Below are positions 53,621-62,879 of a stretch of 64,000 nucleotides of DNA, piece after piece. The first letter of the stretch is position 1. Each line of letters starts with the position of its first letter. The position numbers and the translations under genes were made by a program. Under the pieces are notes generated by a model, which was not told where the DNA came from, did not search any database, and saw nothing but the letters and a program-made list of their open reading frames with translations. Source of the DNA: Acuticoccus sp. MNP-M23 (GTDB lineage: Bacteria > Pseudomonadota > Alphaproteobacteria > Rhizobiales > Amorphaceae); assembly GCF_031195445.1 (NCBI RefSeq), contig NZ_CP133480.1, positions 930,001-994,000 of the forward strand. The letters are read 5' to 3'.

Positions 53621-55957
53621 ATGAGATTCCTGGTTTTGCTACTGTGGCTTTTCGTCGCTGCAATTCTTGTCTTCATGGTGACGCAGCCGGTCAGTCTGGA
53701 TACCCACTTCGTCACCTCGATGGTGATTGTGGTCATCATCGCCATCCTGAAAATGTTTGACCGCAAGGGCGCGCTTCGGGCGGTTGTGCTGGCGCTCGGC
53801 ACCGCCGTGGTGCTACGCTACATCTACTGGCGGACCTTCACCACCATCCCGCCGGTGGAAGAACTCGGCAACTTCATTCCGGGCGTCCTCCTCTACATTG
53901 CCGAAATGTACTCGGTGGTGATGCTGTTCCTGTCGCTGTTCGTGGTGGCTGACCCGCTCGACCGCACGCGCAAGGTGCTGTCCAAGGATTCGCCGCGGCC
54001 CACGGTGGATGTCTTCGTCCCGTCGGTGAACGAGAGCCCGCAGCTTCTGGCGACCACGCTGTCTGCCGCCAAACAGATGGACTACCCGGCGGACAAGCTG
54101 ACAGTATACCTCCTGGACGATGGCGGCACGGACGAACGCACCGAATCGGCCGACCCCGAGCGCGCAGCCGCCGCGCAGGAGCGCCGCCGCGAACTTCAGC
54201 AGCTGGCCCGCGACCTTGGCGTCAACTACCTGACGCGCTCGGCCAACATCAACGCCAAGGCCGGCAACCTCAACAACGGCCTTGCCCACTCGACGGGCGA
54301 ATTTGTGGTGGTGTTTGACGCCGACCATGCGCCGACGCGGGACTTTCTCACCGAAACGCTGGGTTATTTCTACGACGATCCGCGGATGTTCCTGGTGCAG
54401 ACGCCGCACTTCTTCATCAACCCCGACCCGCTGGAGCACAACCTCGAAACCTGGAACCGGATGCCGTCCGAGAACGAGATGTTCTACGGCATCATCCAGA
54501 AGGGTCTCGACAAGTGGAACGGGACGTTCTTCTGCGGATCGGCGGCAGTCCTGCGTCGCACGGCACTCGAAGAAGTCGGCGGTTTCTCCGGCCGTTCGAT
54601 CACCGAAGACGCGGAAACGTCGGTCAACCTGCACGCGCAGGGCTGGAACTCGGCATTCGTCGACCGCCCGATGATCGCCGGTCTCCAGCCGGAAACGTTC
54701 GCAAACTTCATCGGCCAGCGGTCCCGCTGGTGCCAGGGCATGATGCAGATCCTGCTGCTCAACAGCCCGCTGTTCAAGTCCGGCCTCAGCATTCCGCAGC
54801 GCATCTGCTACATGTCGTCGATGTTCTACTGGCTGTTTCCGTTTTCGCGGCTGGTTTTCGCGTTTGCGCCGCTGTTCTACCTGTTTTTCGGCCTGTCGAT
54901 CTTTGATGCATCCGGCGCGGAATTTGCCGCCTACACGGTCACCTACCTTCTGGTGAACATATTGATGCAGAACTACCTGTGGAACAGGGTGCGCTGGCCG
55001 TTCATCTCGGAACTCTACGAGACGATCCAGTCGGTGTATCTGATCCGCGCGCTGGGTTCGGTGATCGTCAATCCCACCAAACCCACCTTCAAGGTGACCA
55101 CCAAGGGCGAAACCAACCGGACATCGCGTATTTCCGAGCTGGGCGGCCCGTTCTACGTCATCTTCTTCATCCTCACCGCTGGTGTCGTCGCCACCATCTG
55201 GCGGCTGATCGCGCAGCCCTTCGCGGCTGACGTGACGCTGGTTGTGGGTGGTTGGAACCTGTTCAACATCCTCCTGTTCGGCGCAGCGCTGGGCGTGGTG
55301 GCCGAGCGGCGGCAGCTGCGCTCCTCCCAGCGCGTCTCCATCGACCGGCCGGCCGAAATCATCTACGGCGACCGCGTGATCCCCGCCAAGATCGACGACG
55401 TTTCCATCGCCGGCGCCCGTATTCTGGTGCCGGCCAACGTGCTGAGGCAGATCAAGCCTGGCGAGCAGATCATCATGCGCTTCCAGCCCTTGTCGCCGCT
55501 GGCGTCCAACGAGCTGCCGCTGACCGTGCGTTCCGTGGTGCGCGACGAAGGCGGCGTCGCGCTCGGCTCCGAGTTCTCCGTGGTCGACCCGCGCCAGTAC
55601 GAACTGGTGGCCGACCTCGTCTTCGCAAACTCCGACGAGTGGGTCCGCTTCCAGAACCGGCGCCGGAAGAACATCGGCGCAATTCGCGGAATCGTCGAAT
55701 TTCTGTCACTGGCCGTCTTCCAGACGGTGCGCGGTCTCTCCTACCTGTTCACCGCAGCGCCGGGCAGCCGCCGCGGCAAGGAAAGCGCGCCGACCAGCGC
55801 ACAGCAGACCATTGCGCCCGCCGCCAAACCGGAGCCGCCCCGCTCGCGCTACATCGGCGCGGACCCGGATGCGGTCGTCTCGTCCGGCGCCGGCTCCACG
55901 GCAGCGCTCCACGGAGTGCCTGTCACCCGTTCCGCCAATTCCCGTCCCGACCGCTGA
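53621..55957 (+). CDS. bcsA: Cellulose synthase catalytic subunit with C-terminal PilZ domain
   Basis: A 778-residue inner-membrane GT2 synthase that polymerises glucose from UDP-glucose. Catalytic residues are seen in order: LLDDGGTDE (D1, about 165), VFDADHAPT (DxD, about 232), FFCGSAAVLRR, ITEDAETS (TED, about 328) and IGQRSRWCQGM (QxxRW, about 367). The PilZ domain has RSSQR (RxxxR, about 567) and DDVSIAGARI (DxSxxG). It needs c-di-GMP for activity and partner BcsB. About eight membrane segments. The ATG at 53621 has AAGGACAGG upstream; it leads the cellulose operon with bcsB 11 bases away. Confidence 0.96.
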   Translation: MRFLVLLLWLFVAAILVFMVTQPVSLDTHFVTSMVIVVIIAILKMFDRKGALRAVVLALGTAVVLRYIYWRTFTTIPPVEELGNFIPGVLLYIAEMYSVVMLFLSLFVVADPLDRTRKVLSKDSPRPTVDVFVPSVNESPQLLATTLSAAKQMDYPADKLTVYLLDDGGTDERTESADPERAAAAQERRRELQQLARDLGVNYLTRSANINAKAGNLNNGLAHSTGEFVVVFDADHAPTRDFLTETLGYFYDDPRMFLVQTPHFFINPDPLEHNLETWNRMPSENEMFYGIIQKGLDKWNGTFFCGSAAVLRRTALEEVGGFSGRSITEDAETSVNLHAQGWNSAFVDRPMIAGLQPETFANFIGQRSRWCQGMMQILLLNSPLFKSGLSIPQRICYMSSMFYWLFPFSRLVFAFAPLFYLFFGLSIFDASGAEFAAYTVTYLLVNILMQNYLWNRVRWPFISELYETIQSVYLIRALGSVIVNPTKPTFKVTTKGETNRTSRISELGGPFYVIFFILTAGVVATIWRLIAQPFAADVTLVVGGWNLFNILLFGAALGVVAERRQLRSSQRVSIDRPAEIIYGDRVIPAKIDDVSIAGARILVPANVLRQIKPGEQIIMRFQPLSPLASNELPLTVRSVVRDEGGVALGSEFSVVDPRQYELVADLVFANSDEWVRFQNRRRKNIGAIRGIVEFLSLAVFQTVRGLSYLFTAAPGSRRGKESAPTSAQQTIAPAAKPEPPRSRYIGADPDAVVSSGAGSTAALHGVPVTRSANSRPDR

Positions 55958-55968
55958 GGATCGCCCAG

Positions 55969-58803
55969 ATGCGCAAGTCCCTTCTTGGCACCGCAGTTAT
56001 TGCCCTTGGCCTGATGGCACCGGGCTTGGCGGGCGCACAGGTGGCCCCGTTCCAGATCCGGGGCAACGAAGGCGGGCCCAACCTGCCCGGTTCGGCCTCG
56101 CCGAGCCGCCTGCAGAACCTTGCTGCGGACGAAGCCCGCGAAATCTCGCCCGACAGCCCGGGGATCCGCACAAACGCCCCGCCGGGCACACCTCTCTCGG
56201 CGCAACCGGCGGCGACGGTGAATGCGCAGCAGGGCAATCGCGCTTTGCGGTCAACCCCGGCCCCGTTCGACATCAACCAGGACGGCACGTCCCCCGTCCT
56301 GGTCATTCCTGAAGAAGAGGAAGAAATCTTCCAGCAGTCGACGACCGAGTCGCCGCTTTCCAACGGCCAGGGCCTGGGCCTGGTGGTGCCGGTCGATGCC
56401 GTCAACCAGGAGCAGCGGAGCAATCTCAACCGCCTTCTGAAGGAAGAGGGCGACCAGGTGCGCGAGCTGCGCGTCAATGTCGAGAACTCGGAGGCATGGG
56501 TCGATTCGGTGGTGGACCGCCCCATCGTGCCCGACCGGACCTTGCGGCTCGACGGCGAGATCGACTACGCGTCCTGGGGCTTTTACCTCTCCGCCACGGA
56601 AGCCGCGCGGGGCGGTACCCTTTCTATCGCCTTTACCAACTCCGTGCTGGTGCTGCCGGAAGCGTCGCGCATGCGGGTCTACCTCAACGGCCGCGAACTG
56701 GCGCAAACCGCCATCGACAGCCCGGACCGCACCAAGGTCATTGCGCTTCCCATCAGCCCCGAACTGCTGCGCGCCGGCGAGAACGCCCTGCGCATCGAGA
56801 CCGAGATGCGCCACCGCATCGACTGTTCGCTCGATGCCACCTACGAGCTCTGGACCCGCATCGACACGCGCCTGACGGGGTTCACCTACCCTGGCGGCCG
56901 GGCACCGCTTGCAGGCCTTGGCGATCTGCCGGGCGTCGGCGTCGGCACCAACGGTGCAACGCGCATCCGCGTTTTCCAGGCAGCCCCGGCGTCAGCCACC
57001 AACATCGACCGGATGCTTCGCGCGGTGCAGGCCGCATCGGTGCGCGGCCGCTACGTGCAGCCGCTGGTGGAGGTGGTCGACCTCAGCGCCAAACCGGAAT
57101 CCGCGCAGGGTACCCTCACGGTGATGATCGGCACCTACGAGCAGCTGCGCCGCATTTCCGAGGACATTCCGCCCGAAGCCGGCGTCGGCCCCTTCGCCAC
57201 CCTGATTGACCCCAGCCGCCTCGGTCCCACGCTCCTCATCTCCGGCCCCAACGAGCGCGCGGTGGACACCGCCCTTGCCCGCCTCGACGTGACCGAAGGC
57301 AGCGGCGCGCCGCGCTCCCCCATCGCTGCAACGCCGCCCTGGCTGGTGCCGGACAGCGTTCCCATCGACGGTGCGGGCACGGTGTCGCTGCGCAAGGCGG
57401 GTGTGGAGACCATCAACTTCTCGGGCCGCCGGTTCGTGACCGATTTTCAGGTCACCCTGCCGCCGGACTTTTATGCCGCAGCCTACGGCGAAGCGCGCCT
57501 GCTTCTGGACGCGGCCTACTCCGGCGACGTGAACCCCGGCAGCCGTCTGTCGGTCTTCGTCAACGGTGTCCTGTCGACGGCCATCAGCTTCACGTCGTCC
57601 AGCGGCGAAGTTTTCGACGACTTCCCGATCGTGCTGGTGATGAAGCAGTTCCGGCCGGGCATCAACAAGATCGAGATCGTCGCCGACCTCAACACCGACT
57701 CGGACGCCGCCTGCCTGCCGGGCGGCACCGTTCCGGCGCGTGACCGGTTTGCGCTGTTCTCGTCCACGCGGCTCGTCTTCCCGTCCTTCGCACGGATCGG
57801 CCAGTTGCCGAACCTTGCCTCCTTCGCCACCAACGGCTTCCCCTACACGCTCACCGACGCGCCGGTGCGTGTGCGCGTGGGCGGCACGTCGCTGGACACC
57901 ATCGGCGCGGCCGGCACGCTCCTGGCCCGCGTTGCGGTGAGCCGCGGCGCACCGCTTGCCACCAACGTGGTGGAGAACGTGGGCGAATTTGCCGATGCCG
58001 GGGCCATCGTCGTCGCGCCGCTGGAGGAAGTGTCCAACATTGCGCTGGAAGCCACAGGCGCGTCCTCGGTCATTCCGGCGAACTGGCTGCAGCCTTCGCA
58101 GCGCGGCGGTTCCGTCACCGGCGAGCCGGAGGGGCTGGAGCGCTACGACGAGGTCCTGCGCCGCCTGCGCCAGCAGCTGCGCCAGGAGGAAGTACGGCTC
58201 GACCGTGATGCGGCCGAGAGCGACGAGGACACCACCCGCGGCAGCCTCGCGCGCGACCAGCGCAACGAGACCGAACGTTCGCGCGACCGCTGGTTCGAGG
58301 AGCTGCAGGGCAGCAGCGGCATCACGGGCATGATCAAGGACGGCATTGCCTATGTCCGCAATGCCATCAACCTCAACATTGACTTCTCGCGCGATGACGG
58401 GATCGACGAGGTGGACGTGACACCGATCCCCGACAGCGCCACCTTCCTGATGGCGCAGTCCGCATCGCCGGAAAATGCCGATACGGCCTGGACGTTGATC
58501 ACCGCGCCTTCAGCCGGGCTCCTGTCTGCGTCCACCGCGGCCATCACATCGCCCGATCAGTGGCGCCAGATTGGCGGCAGGATCACCGCCTACGATCTGG
58601 AGAACAACCGGGTGAACACCATTGCGGCGGAAAATGTGAGCTACCTCGCCACCCTTCCGCTGTCCTTCTCCAATATCCGGCTGATTGCGGCCAACTGGTT
58701 CTCACTCAACAACGGCATCTACTCGATCGCGCTGATCTTGATTGCCATGGTGCTCGGTGTCGTCACGTTCCTGCTGGTCACGCCGCTCGGCCGCAAGAGC
58801 TGA
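55969..58803 (+). CDS. bcsB: Cellulose synthase periplasmic subunit BcsB
   Basis: A 944-residue periplasmic protein that guides the cellulose chain and anchors to BcsA. A signal peptide covers residues 1 to about 24 (MRKSLLGTAVIALGLMAPGLAGA); a Pro/Ser-rich N-terminal linker of about 200 residues precedes the two carbohydrate-binding and flavodoxin-like repeats. The conserved YASWGFYLSATEAARGGTLSIAFTNSVLVLPE and GANSLRIE-like ENALRIETEMRHRIDC segments are present. The C-terminal anchor helix is NGIYSIALILIAMVLGVVTFLLV (about 915-938). A charged stretch near 730-770 may be a coil insertion. It starts 11 bases after bcsA. Confidence 0.94.
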   Translation: MRKSLLGTAVIALGLMAPGLAGAQVAPFQIRGNEGGPNLPGSASPSRLQNLAADEAREISPDSPGIRTNAPPGTPLSAQPAATVNAQQGNRALRSTPAPFDINQDGTSPVLVIPEEEEEIFQQSTTESPLSNGQGLGLVVPVDAVNQEQRSNLNRLLKEEGDQVRELRVNVENSEAWVDSVVDRPIVPDRTLRLDGEIDYASWGFYLSATEAARGGTLSIAFTNSVLVLPEASRMRVYLNGRELAQTAIDSPDRTKVIALPISPELLRAGENALRIETEMRHRIDCSLDATYELWTRIDTRLTGFTYPGGRAPLAGLGDLPGVGVGTNGATRIRVFQAAPASATNIDRMLRAVQAASVRGRYVQPLVEVVDLSAKPESAQGTLTVMIGTYEQLRRISEDIPPEAGVGPFATLIDPSRLGPTLLISGPNERAVDTALARLDVTEGSGAPRSPIAATPPWLVPDSVPIDGAGTVSLRKAGVETINFSGRRFVTDFQVTLPPDFYAAAYGEARLLLDAAYSGDVNPGSRLSVFVNGVLSTAISFTSSSGEVFDDFPIVLVMKQFRPGINKIEIVADLNTDSDAACLPGGTVPARDRFALFSSTRLVFPSFARIGQLPNLASFATNGFPYTLTDAPVRVRVGGTSLDTIGAAGTLLARVAVSRGAPLATNVVENVGEFADAGAIVVAPLEEVSNIALEATGASSVIPANWLQPSQRGGSVTGEPEGLERYDEVLRRLRQQLRQEEVRLDRDAAESDEDTTRGSLARDQRNETERSRDRWFEELQGSSGITGMIKDGIAYVRNAINLNIDFSRDDGIDEVDVTPIPDSATFLMAQSASPENADTAWTLITAPSAGLLSASTAAITSPDQWRQIGGRITAYDLENNRVNTIAAENVSYLATLPLSFSNIRLIAANWFSLNNGIYSIALILIAMVLGVVTFLLVTPLGRKS

Positions 58804-59034
58804 TGATGCTCCGGCAGGCGGTCGGCTGATCGGGTTTTCCGGCGCCGCCAGCGTGCGCCGGGCGGCGGATCCGCGTTGCAAATGGCGGGGTCGACGGACA
58901 CGAAAGAAACTGCGCTATAACCGTTCATTAACTGTAACGGTTCATAGTTCGGGCAGTATCGACAGGCGGTTTGCCTGCGCTGTGCAGCACTTCTTTCCGG
59001 CTGCAATGGCATGTTGTGATTGCGCGAGGGACGT
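58804..59034 (+). promoter_or_regulatory. 231-bp gap between bcsB and the TPR gene
   Basis: An inverted repeat AACCGTT at 58919-58925 with AACGGTT at 58936-58942 encloses CATTAACTGT, including a TTAAC half-site. The TATAAC at 58917-58922 resembles a -10 box, but no good -35 was found. The TPR gene ribosome site is GAGGG at 59026-59030. The gap suggests a promoter or regulatory break inside the cellulose operon. Confidence 0.4.
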
Positions 59035-61887
59035 ATGGTTAAACACTCGATCGAGACGTACGGGATCCAGCCGCCGCTCGCGTTGCGCCCCAAGGAACCC
59101 CTCCGCATGGACGTGAGCGCAAGGTATCTGGCGCGAACGGCAACGGAGGCCAGCCGCGCCCTGCCAAGGAAATATACGCCGCGGCTGAAGCCGCTGTTGC
59201 TGGGCGCGACCGCCGCACTGATGTTCGGTTTCGTGTTCGACATCGGCCCGTGGAGCGGGTGGACGGGTCATCTCCTCGGCACGGCCGACGCGCAGGAAGC
59301 ACCGCGCAACACTGCAATTCCCGCCAACACCGGCGATACGGCCGTTCCGTCTGAGGCCGACCGGGCGGCGCTGCGCTATTTTGCCCGCGAAGGGGCGGTG
59401 GAACGGCTGGAGGCCGAGCTGCGCCGTCTGCGCGCGCTCTACCCCAACTGGCAGCCCCCGACCGACCTGCTGGACCCCGATTTTGAAGACGCCGAACTGC
59501 AGCGCGTCTACCAGCTTGTGGGCGAACAGCGCTACGCGGAAGCTCGCGAAGCCATCGCCGAACGCCGCCGGCGCGACCCGACCTATGAGCCCCCGGTCCG
59601 TCTGATCGACATTCTCGACCTTGCAGACGTGCGCCAGGAGCTGCGCGCGGCGAGCGATGCCAACAATTTCACTCAGGTTCTGTCCATCGCGGAAGCCAAC
59701 GAGCGGATCCTCACCTGCGAGGATGTGGATTCGATCTGGCGCGTGGCGCAGGCCTTTGCCGAAACCGGCAGGCCCCAGCGCGCCTACGACGCCTACGCCT
59801 ACGTCATCAACAGTTGCACCGAGGGTCAGGCCGAGCGGGCAGCGAGCCTTCAGAAGGCCGCGCAGACGCTGGATCAGGCGTATGTGACCCAGTTGTTCGC
59901 TCTCGGCAGCACCGATGCGGCGGGCGTGAACGAATTCGACAATGCCCGGCTCGAGATCATCCGCGGCGCCGTCGCCCGCGGCGGCGAGCAAGGCGGCGAA
60001 CCTGTCTCCATGGAGTGGCTGGAGCTTCTGGCGGCTTCGGCCCGCACCGGCAACAATCTGCAGGATGCCATGCTGGTCGGGTTCTATCTCTACCGGCAGA
60101 ACAATCCGGCAGAAGGCGCCCAATGGTTCAGGTTCGCGCTTGATGGCGGGCTCGGCTCGGATGCAGCCGAAGCCTACATCACCGCGCTGCGGGCAACCGA
60201 TGTGCGCGAAGACGATTTCCTGGCACGCGAAGTGGCCTATCAGTGGCGCGAGCAGACCCCGGAGCTGATGGAGTCCTATCTCGACGCGATGTCGACGATC
60301 CTCACCGCGGACGAACTCGGCGAGCGCAGCATCGAAGACGTCGAGCAGGATTCGGTCGACCGCTTCGTTCCGATCGTGATCAACCAGCGTGACCCCAACG
60401 GCGCGCAGGCACTGGGCTGGTACGCCTTCAACACCTGCCAGTTCATCATTTCCGAAGAGTGGTTCATCACCTCTGCAAACTGGGTCCCCACCGAAGCGGC
60501 GCTGTTCGGTCTGGCGCTGTCGCGGCTGCGGCTGGGCGATCAGGCCGGGTTCCAGGAAGTGGTCGACGAATGGGGTCCGCTTTATCCGGCGGTGCGTGCG
60601 CTGGCCGTTGGCGGCGACGTCGATCCCGAGGCGCCCGTTTCCGGAGACATCGACGACCCGACCCAGGAAACCGGCGTCTCCTCCGTCATCTGCGACCCTG
60701 AAGAGCGTGAACGTCTGCGCAACCTGATTGTCGAGCAGCAGAACCAGCGCCGCGCGCAGCAGGATCCGCTGATCATCACCGAAGCCGGTTCCCTCACCGC
60801 GGCACCCATCCGCGTGCGTGCGCTGACCCGGCGGCCCGACGGTTTCGCAACGCCCGAAATTCCGCGCCGGTCCGTGGTCATCCAGCCGCACACCGAGGAG
60901 AGGCGCGGCCTGCTTCATCGCATCCAGGCCAACACGCTGGAGCCGCTGCTGCCGCTGAACGCGCCGCAGCCTATCGACCCGGCGCCCCAGCCCACCGTCC
61001 GGCAAGCGGCCCCCCAGGCGGTCGCCCCCGTCCGGCGTGCTGCGCAGCCCAGCACCTCGGTCGTGCGCTCGCCGGTGCGGCTGCGCGATGGCAGACTGGC
61101 AAACCCGGTGCGGCGCCAGACCACCGTTGTCAGCGCCGCAAACCGCCCGCTGGACACCGGCGGCGCAACCGTTCGCCGGCGCGTGCGGCAAGGCCTCAGC
61201 ACGACTGTGGACGACAATGTGCGCGACATCGTCAACCGCTCCACCCCCACCCGGCGCGTGCGCCGGCGCCGCAGCGGTGGCGGTGGCGGCGCGCAGGCCG
61301 CGCTTGGCAAGCGCAACTTTGCCGGCTGCGTGAAAGCTTCCGACAGAGCCATTCGCAACGGCACGCTGTCTGCGGCAGACGCGTCGGCACGCGGCTATTG
61401 CCTCCTGGAGCTGAAGCGCCCGGTGGAAGCTGCACAGGCCTTCCAGCTTGCCCAGTTCAAGGCGCGCTACGGCACCAGCGCCGCGGCGGACGCAGCCTAC
61501 GGCGCCACACTGGCCGCCATCGCCAACAACATGACGCAGGAAGCAGCGCTTGCCGCAGCCTCTGCCCCCATGTCGCGGCCGCGGCGGACCGAAACGCAGA
61601 TCAGCATTCTGACCCAGCGCGCCATCGCCGCCAACGAGGCCAAGCAGTACACGGCGGCGCTGCATTTCCTGGAGCAGCGCAACAAGATCGCACCGCTGCA
61701 AAAGGACCTGATGCTCCTGCAGGGCTTCGCCTACCAGAATGTGGGCGACTACAAGAACGCCAAGCGCATGTTCGACGCGGTCAACAAGTCCGGCTCGACG
61801 TCAGCCAGCCGCCGCGCATCGCAGGAGTTCTTCGTCCGCGGCCTGCCGCCGTCGGTCCGCGGCAACTACGGCAACAGCCTGAACTGA
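59035..61887 (+). CDS. bcsK: TPR-repeat protein of the cellulose locus (BcsK-like)
   Basis: A 950-residue protein. An N-terminal cytosolic stretch and a membrane helix (LKPLLLGATAALMFGFVFDIG, about 50-70) precede a long helical-repeat region, with TPR-like pairs around 160-220 and 720-930 (for example SADASARGYCLLELKRPVEAAQAFQLAQFKARYG). The middle (about 585-740) is Arg/Pro-rich and disordered. Type III cellulose loci of alphaproteobacteria use a TPR protein, BcsK, in place of the outer membrane BcsC; no beta-barrel region is seen here. Chosen ATG at 59035 follows GAGGG; a TTG at 59020 would add five residues. Terminated by a strong hairpin. Confidence 0.68.
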   Translation: MVKHSIETYGIQPPLALRPKEPLRMDVSARYLARTATEASRALPRKYTPRLKPLLLGATAALMFGFVFDIGPWSGWTGHLLGTADAQEAPRNTAIPANTGDTAVPSEADRAALRYFAREGAVERLEAELRRLRALYPNWQPPTDLLDPDFEDAELQRVYQLVGEQRYAEAREAIAERRRRDPTYEPPVRLIDILDLADVRQELRAASDANNFTQVLSIAEANERILTCEDVDSIWRVAQAFAETGRPQRAYDAYAYVINSCTEGQAERAASLQKAAQTLDQAYVTQLFALGSTDAAGVNEFDNARLEIIRGAVARGGEQGGEPVSMEWLELLAASARTGNNLQDAMLVGFYLYRQNNPAEGAQWFRFALDGGLGSDAAEAYITALRATDVREDDFLAREVAYQWREQTPELMESYLDAMSTILTADELGERSIEDVEQDSVDRFVPIVINQRDPNGAQALGWYAFNTCQFIISEEWFITSANWVPTEAALFGLALSRLRLGDQAGFQEVVDEWGPLYPAVRALAVGGDVDPEAPVSGDIDDPTQETGVSSVICDPEERERLRNLIVEQQNQRRAQQDPLIITEAGSLTAAPIRVRALTRRPDGFATPEIPRRSVVIQPHTEERRGLLHRIQANTLEPLLPLNAPQPIDPAPQPTVRQAAPQAVAPVRRAAQPSTSVVRSPVRLRDGRLANPVRRQTTVVSAANRPLDTGGATVRRRVRQGLSTTVDDNVRDIVNRSTPTRRVRRRRSGGGGGAQAALGKRNFAGCVKASDRAIRNGTLSAADASARGYCLLELKRPVEAAQAFQLAQFKARYGTSAAADAAYGATLAAIANNMTQEAALAAASAPMSRPRRTETQISILTQRAIAANEAKQYTAALHFLEQRNKIAPLQKDLMLLQGFAYQNVGDYKNAKRMFDAVNKSGSTSASRRASQEFFVRGLPPSVRGNYGNSLN

Positions 61888-61907
61888 GCCGTTCACACCG
61901 CCACACG

Positions 61908-61936
61908 AAAAAACCGGGCCCTGTGCCCGGTTTTTT
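61908..61936. terminator. Bidirectional intrinsic terminator after the cellulose operon
   Basis: AAAAAACCGGGC at 61908-61919 pairs with GCCCGGTTTTTT at 61925-61936, a 12-base-pair stem with loop CCTGT, followed by more T on the plus strand and by T after complementing the left A run. It ends the bcs operon and also the convergent PhzF-type gene. Confidence 0.93.
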
Positions 61937-61961
61937 TTTGCTTCGCCCAGAGCTTCCGGCG

Positions 61962-62831
61962 TCAGAAGACCATCGTCCCCTCAGCCATAAGCACCACGTC
62001 GCCGGACAGCCGGACTTCCGTCACGGCGCCGTCTGCAATGTCGATCCCGAGCCGCAGCACGGCGCGGTGGCCCATCTCCACGCCCTGCAAAAAGGTGAGT
62101 TCGTGCGTACCGTCTCCGGCACCGCCCCATTGCGCAAACAGCGCGGCAAACGCCACGGCAGCGGACCCCGTCGCCGGGTCTTCGTAGATGTTGTGCTCAG
62201 GCGCGAACATCCGGCACTGAAAAGCCCCCTCGCCGGTGGGGGCAATCACGTAAAGGCTCTCATAGCCCGCACCCAGCGCCTTGATGGCGTTGGTATCGAG
62301 CCGGATGGCCGCCAGCCGGTCGGCCGACGCAACAGGCGTCACCGTCCACCGCGGACCGCTAGTGGCGCGCACCGGTTTGTAGGCGCCGAAGCCGAGCTCC
62401 GCTTCGTCCAGCCCCAGAACCCCGGCCAGAACGCTCGTGGAAACCACACCGTCTTCAAGCGCTGGAATTTGGGGCGCGACAACTGTCGCACCGCTGGCGT
62501 CCGGCGCAATGGTGCAGCGGGTTACGCCGGCCGGCAGCTCCAGCGACACCGTGGCAAGGCCGCCGGCGCGCCGCGCAGCCGCCACCGCGCCGCCCACCGT
62601 GGGGTGGCCGGCAAACGGCATTTCCATGGTTGGCGTGAAGATCCGCGCCTTGTGCGTGTTGGCCGCATCCTCGGGCGGCATGAGAAAGATCGTCTCGGAC
62701 AGGTTGAAGGCCTTCGCAATCGCCTGCATCGCCTCGCCCGGCAGGTCGCCTGCGTCATAAACGACCGCGAGCGGGTTGCCCTCCAGCGGAGCAGACGCGA
62801 ACACGTCAAAAATCTGATAGGAATGGGTCAT
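61962..62831 (-). CDS. PhzF-family isomerase
   Basis: A 289-residue diaminopimelate-epimerase-like fold protein. The N-terminal motif FDVFASAPLEGNPLAVV, catalytic Glu46 in NLSETIFL, FTPTMEMPFAGHPTVGGA and the EDPATGSAAVA loop fit the PhzF/YddE family. Only PhzF itself has a known function, in phenazine synthesis; no phenazine genes are here, so the real substrate is unknown. It converges on the cellulose terminator and is divergent from the transglycosylase. Confidence 0.87.
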   Translation of the reverse strand: MTHSYQIFDVFASAPLEGNPLAVVYDAGDLPGEAMQAIAKAFNLSETIFLMPPEDAANTHKARIFTPTMEMPFAGHPTVGGAVAAARRAGGLATVSLELPAGVTRCTIAPDASGATVVAPQIPALEDGVVSTSVLAGVLGLDEAELGFGAYKPVRATSGPRWTVTPVASADRLAAIRLDTNAIKALGAGYESLYVIAPTGEGAFQCRMFAPEHNIYEDPATGSAAVAFAALFAQWGGAGDGTHELTFLQGVEMGHRAVLRLGIDIADGAVTEVRLSGDVVLMAEGTMVF

Positions 62832-62879
62832 GGGAGCATTTGTCCTTGCAATGCTCTCCTCTGCGTCAGGGAAATTGTC

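Noticed and set aside
55252-55968. Upstream extension of the BcsB frame
   Set aside because: It overlaps bcsA in another frame; the ATG at 55969 gives a good signal peptide.
58942-61701. Long minus-strand frame of 919 codons over the TPR gene
   Set aside because: Antisense shadow of a high-GC gene; the plus frame has a ribosome site, membrane helix and repeats.
61962-62831. Phenazine biosynthesis cluster from the PhzF gene
   Set aside because: No other phz gene is in the window; PhzF-family proteins are common without phenazines.
61398-62879. Upstream extension of the transglycosylase frame
   Set aside because: It runs over the TPR gene end, the terminator and PhzF antisense; the signal peptide starts at 62880.
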